A stretch of 43,790 nucleotides of DNA from Verrucomicrobiota bacterium (lineage in GTDB: Bacteria > Verrucomicrobiota > Verrucomicrobiia > Limisphaerales > JACPZS01): NCBI GenBank assembly GCA_016195385.1, contig JACPZS010000126.1:1-43790 (forward strand), written 5' to 3'. Of this stretch, positions 41,325-43,790 are shown one piece after another; within the stretch, counting starts at the first letter, position 1; the number at the start of each line of letters is the position of its first letter. The position numbers were made by a program, and so were the translations under genes. The notes beneath the pieces were generated by a model, which was given only the letters and a program-made list of their open reading frames with translations, did no database searches and was not told the DNA's origin.

Positions 41325-41807
41325 ATGGCCGCGCTGCCGCAATTGATCGAGGAAGACATCGATCAGCTCAACGCCGTGTTGAGCGACCTGCTTACCCAAA
41401 GTGAAGCGGCGGGTGGATTGGTGATCGACAAAGGGGGCTTCCTTATCACGCAGTGCGGCGCGTTGCAGTCGTTCGACACGACCACGCTCGCCGCGCTGTC
41501 CGCGGCGGCCTATGCGGCAACCCAGACCATCGCCGGCCTCGTCAGCGAAACGAACTTCAGTTGCGTGTACCAACAAGGCGAACAACACAGCGTGCTCATC
41601 CAAAATGTCGATGAAAATTGTCTGCTGCTCGTAATTTTCAAAGCCAGCGCCAGCGTCGGCGCGGTCAAATACTTTGCCGCCCCGGCGATTCTCAAGGCGG
41701 CCGAGCAGCTTCGGATCGCCGAGCGGCGCGACCCTTCGGCCAAACTCGATCTCTCCACGCTCAACGTTGCGGACACCAGTTCCCTCTTCCGTAAACGAGT
41801 CGCTTAA
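41325..41807 (+). CDS. mglB: MglB-like roadblock/LC7 protein
   Basis: A 160-residue roadblock/LC7 protein. The pattern is an N-terminal helix (LIEEDIDQLNAVLSDLLTQS), strands GGLVIDKGGFLITQCG, a helix TTLAALSAAAYAATQTIAG, strands CVYQQGEQHSVLIQNVDENC and LLLVIFKASASVG, then a C-terminal helix. By family and position it is the GTPase-activating partner of the MglA just upstream. The start is one base after the mglA stop (TAATATG), so the two are translationally coupled. Confidence 0.85.
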   Translation: MAALPQLIEEDIDQLNAVLSDLLTQSEAAGGLVIDKGGFLITQCGALQSFDTTTLAALSAAAYAATQTIAGLVSETNFSCVYQQGEQHSVLIQNVDENCLLLVIFKASASVGAVKYFAAPAILKAAEQLRIAERRDPSAKLDLSTLNVADTSSLFRKRVA

Positions 41808-41897
41808 ATCGCCTGTTTTTTCGGCGTTCAGCCGCGTTCGCGAAGCTGACTTTCCCCTTGTGCCGTCCACTTCGAGTCGCGATAACTTCCCGGCTTG

Positions 41898-43178
41898 ATG
41901 AACATTTTTGAAGAACTGGAATGGCGCGGCCTGATTGCAGACTGCACAGACAAGGGCGAGTTGAAACTGCGGCTGACTGAACGCTCGACGACACTTTACT
42001 GCGGCTTCGATCCCACGGCTGACAGCCTCCATGTTGGCAATCTCGTGCCGCTGCTCGCGTTGCGCCGATTCCAATTGCATGGACATCATCCAATCGCCGT
42101 CGCCGGGGGCGCGACCGGTTCGATTGGCGATCCCAGCGGCAAGACCGACGAGCGACAATTGCTTTCACGGGAAGTTTTGGATCGCAACATCGCCGCGGTC
42201 AAAGAGCAGTTGCGCAAGCTCCTTGATTTTGAAACGCCGAGCAATCCCGCCCGGCTTGTGGACAATGCGAACTGGACCGCCGGCGTCAGTTACCTCGATT
42301 TTCTCCGCGACATCGGGAAACATTTTTCGGTGAACGTGATGGTCGCCAAGGAAAGTGTTCGCGCCCGCATGGAGGATCGCGAAACAGGCATCAGCTACAC
42401 CGAGTTCAGCTACATGCTGCTTCAGGCGTTTGATTTTTTCGTCCTCTGCCGCGATTATGGCTGCGAACTCCAGATCGGCGGCAGCGATCAATGGGGCAAC
42501 ATCACGGCGGGCATCGATCTTTGCCGCAAAAAGTTTCATCGCCAGGTGTTCGGAGTCACGGTCCCTCTGATCACGAATGCCGATGGCAGTAAGTTCGGCA
42601 AAAGTGTTGCCGGTGCGGTCTGGCTCGACGTGAAAAAGACGAGTGTCTATCGCTTTTATCAGTTTTGGATTCAGACGGATGATCGCGATGTGATCCGCTT
42701 TCTAAAATTTTTCACTTTCCTCAGCCGGCCGGAAATCGAGTCGCTCGAAAAACAGCATTTGGAAAAACCCGAAGCCCGCGTCGCGCACAAGGCGCTTGCC
42801 AAATCCGTTACGGAACTCATCCACGGCGAAGCGGCGACACTGGAGGCGATTCGTGCCAGCGAGATTTTATTTGGCGGTGGGTTGGAGGGAATTTCGGAAA
42901 CAACATTCAGTGAGATCGTTGGCGAAGTTCCGTCCAAAGAAATCGCGCGGACGCAATTGGGCGAGACGGGAATGCCGTTGCTCGAAGTTCTGGTGCAATC
43001 CGGTTTGTGCTCGTCAAAAGGCCAGGCGCGTAAGGACGCGGAAGCCGGCGGGATTTATTTGAACAACCTGCGCGAGGTGAACTTCCAGCGCATCGTGCGT
43101 GCCAGTGATTTCCTTTTCGGCAAGCATTTGTTGCTGCGCAAGGGTAAACGGAACTACGCCTTGGTCACGCTGCACTGA
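41898..43178 (+). CDS. tyrS: Tyrosyl-tRNA synthetase
   Basis: A 426-residue class I synthetase. The HIGH-type motif is LHVGNLVPL near residue 46, the tyrosine-site segment is TTLYCGFDPTADSLHVGN, and the KMSKS-type motif is KFGKS near 231. A C-terminal S4-like domain follows (SSKGQARKDAEAGGIYLNN). It charges tRNA-Tyr. I used ATG 41898; a TTG immediately upstream is also in frame. It follows the mglB-like gene after 90 bases. Confidence 0.96.
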   Translation: MNIFEELEWRGLIADCTDKGELKLRLTERSTTLYCGFDPTADSLHVGNLVPLLALRRFQLHGHHPIAVAGGATGSIGDPSGKTDERQLLSREVLDRNIAAVKEQLRKLLDFETPSNPARLVDNANWTAGVSYLDFLRDIGKHFSVNVMVAKESVRARMEDRETGISYTEFSYMLLQAFDFFVLCRDYGCELQIGGSDQWGNITAGIDLCRKKFHRQVFGVTVPLITNADGSKFGKSVAGAVWLDVKKTSVYRFYQFWIQTDDRDVIRFLKFFTFLSRPEIESLEKQHLEKPEARVAHKALAKSVTELIHGEAATLEAIRASEILFGGGLEGISETTFSEIVGEVPSKEIARTQLGETGMPLLEVLVQSGLCSSKGQARKDAEAGGIYLNNLREVNFQRIVRASDFLFGKHLLLRKGKRNYALVTLH

Positions 43179-43240
43179 GGTGGCTGCCAGTTGCAAAATT
43201 CTTTCTCCGCAAAAAGCCCGCTGCCCCCCGGCAGATCGGC

Positions 43241-43790
43241 TCACTTGATGCGCGTGGCGAGCGCAGCGCGATGCTCGCGCAACGCGGCTTGGGCTGCGGC
43301 ATCGGAGGTCGCGGCGATGAGTTGGTCCAGCAACGCCACCTGCTGTGGAATCTGGCTCGGTGCAATCATCGGCAAATTTTCTGGCAGACCGAAAACCTGA
43401 TAACCATAGGAGAAGACGTAAGTTCCCGATAATGCCGACGCGATGGCCGGCCAGGCTGTGACGGGCACTTGTCCCGCGCGTGCCTGCTCGATCAACGCGT
43501 TGCGCGCGTCGGGATATTTGCTGGCGACTTGCGCCAGCGCGCGATAAGCGAGATCTCCCTGATCTTGCGCGCCGATTTGCGGATTCTGGGCGAGCTTGAT
43601 GAGCGCAGGCACTCCGACGCCGTCCGGCAGTTCCGACAATGCCAACGCCGCCTGATAGCGCCAAGCGGAGGTGCTGGCCACACCTTTTTCGAGATCGGGC
43701 ACCACGCTCGCATCGCCGATGCGTTGGTACAACTCGAGCAACGGATAGATGCTGTGGCCGTCCGAATTGTTGGCCAGCGCCAGCGCGAAC
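43241..43790 (-). CDS. HEAT-repeat-like protein, 5' truncated by the window edge
   Basis: The frame is open to the right edge (it enters as FALALANNSDGHSIYPLLEL), so the start is outside. The visible part has helical-pair repeats (SAWRYQAALALSELPDGVGV, then PALIKLAQNPQIGAQDQGDL, then YRALAQVASKYPDARNALIE) typical of HEAT/armadillo-like scaffolds, ending AALREHRAALATRIK. The partner is unknown. Confidence 0.75.
   Translation of the reverse strand, partial: FALALANNSDGHSIYPLLELYQRIGDASVVPDLEKGVASTSAWRYQAALALSELPDGVGVPALIKLAQNPQIGAQDQGDLAYRALAQVASKYPDARNALIEQARAGQVPVTAWPAIASALSGTYVFSYGYQVFGLPENLPMIAPSQIPQQVALLDQLIAATSDAAAQAALREHRAALATRIK

Overview
The window looks like chromosomal DNA (about 60% G+C by eye) from a Gram-negative member of the Verrucomicrobiota, most like the Pedosphaera/Limisphaerales group. 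This is inferred from family content; no ribosomal RNA is present to test it. Pointers are a DUF1553-DUF1501 pair, a pseudopilin-like protein with a [17 protein letters not shown] signature and an H/DG tail, giant secreted CotH/lamin-tail and FG-GAP proteins, Tat-exported DUF3500 and DUF1501 proteins, and lpxD plus lolCD, which imply an LPS outer membrane. No tRNA, rRNA, CRISPR array, insertion sequence or phage gene was recognised.

Layout. 1-3622: 3' part of a LamG-DUF1553 gene overlapping a DUF1501 gene. 3784-5186: two-gene unit of unknown function (exported protein plus four-helix membrane protein). 5187-5614: no confident gene. 5615-8847: a PanB-fold protein that has lost most catalytic residues, divergent from a bifunctional class II aldolase/short-chain dehydrogenase of the rhamnulose-1-phosphate aldolase type. 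9010-11577: a compact restriction-modification island: cytosine-5 methyltransferase, Eco29kI-type GIY-YIG endonuclease and Vsr mismatch endonuclease, all overlapping. 11683-12846: a nucleotidyltransferase-fold gene bracketed by two decayed copies of one small gene. 12853-24000: mainly secreted proteins (giant CotH/lamin-tail protein, PH-like protein, two FG-GAP proteins of which one is fused to a TIM barrel, a pseudopilin-like protein with a clear terminator, and a DUF3500 protein). 24072-26879: an Hsp70 with unusual insertions convergent with infC, which has a TTG start and a long tail. 27151-31908: giant GH42-like glycosidase. 32038-34046: lolC-lolD. 34187-36984: Gfo/Idh/MocA oxidoreductase, panD, lpxD. 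37008-41807: a two-arm regulatory locus. 41898-43178: tyrS. 43241-end: HEAT-like protein cut by the edge.

The most system-like part is 37008-41807. Two divergent transcription units face each other across 162 bases holding a strong inverted repeat. One arm encodes a receiver-PATAN(DUF4388)-roadblock-like response regulator, a 100-residue roadblock-like protein and a small helical protein. The other encodes a protein with a duplicated unknown domain, three GHTT motifs and a C-terminal roadblock domain, then an MglA GTPase and an MglB-like roadblock protein. I infer a Mgl-type polarity or surface-motility switch with its own response regulator. The restriction-modification-Vsr island is the second self-contained system: Vsr would repair T:G mismatches created by deamination at the sites methylated by its neighbour.
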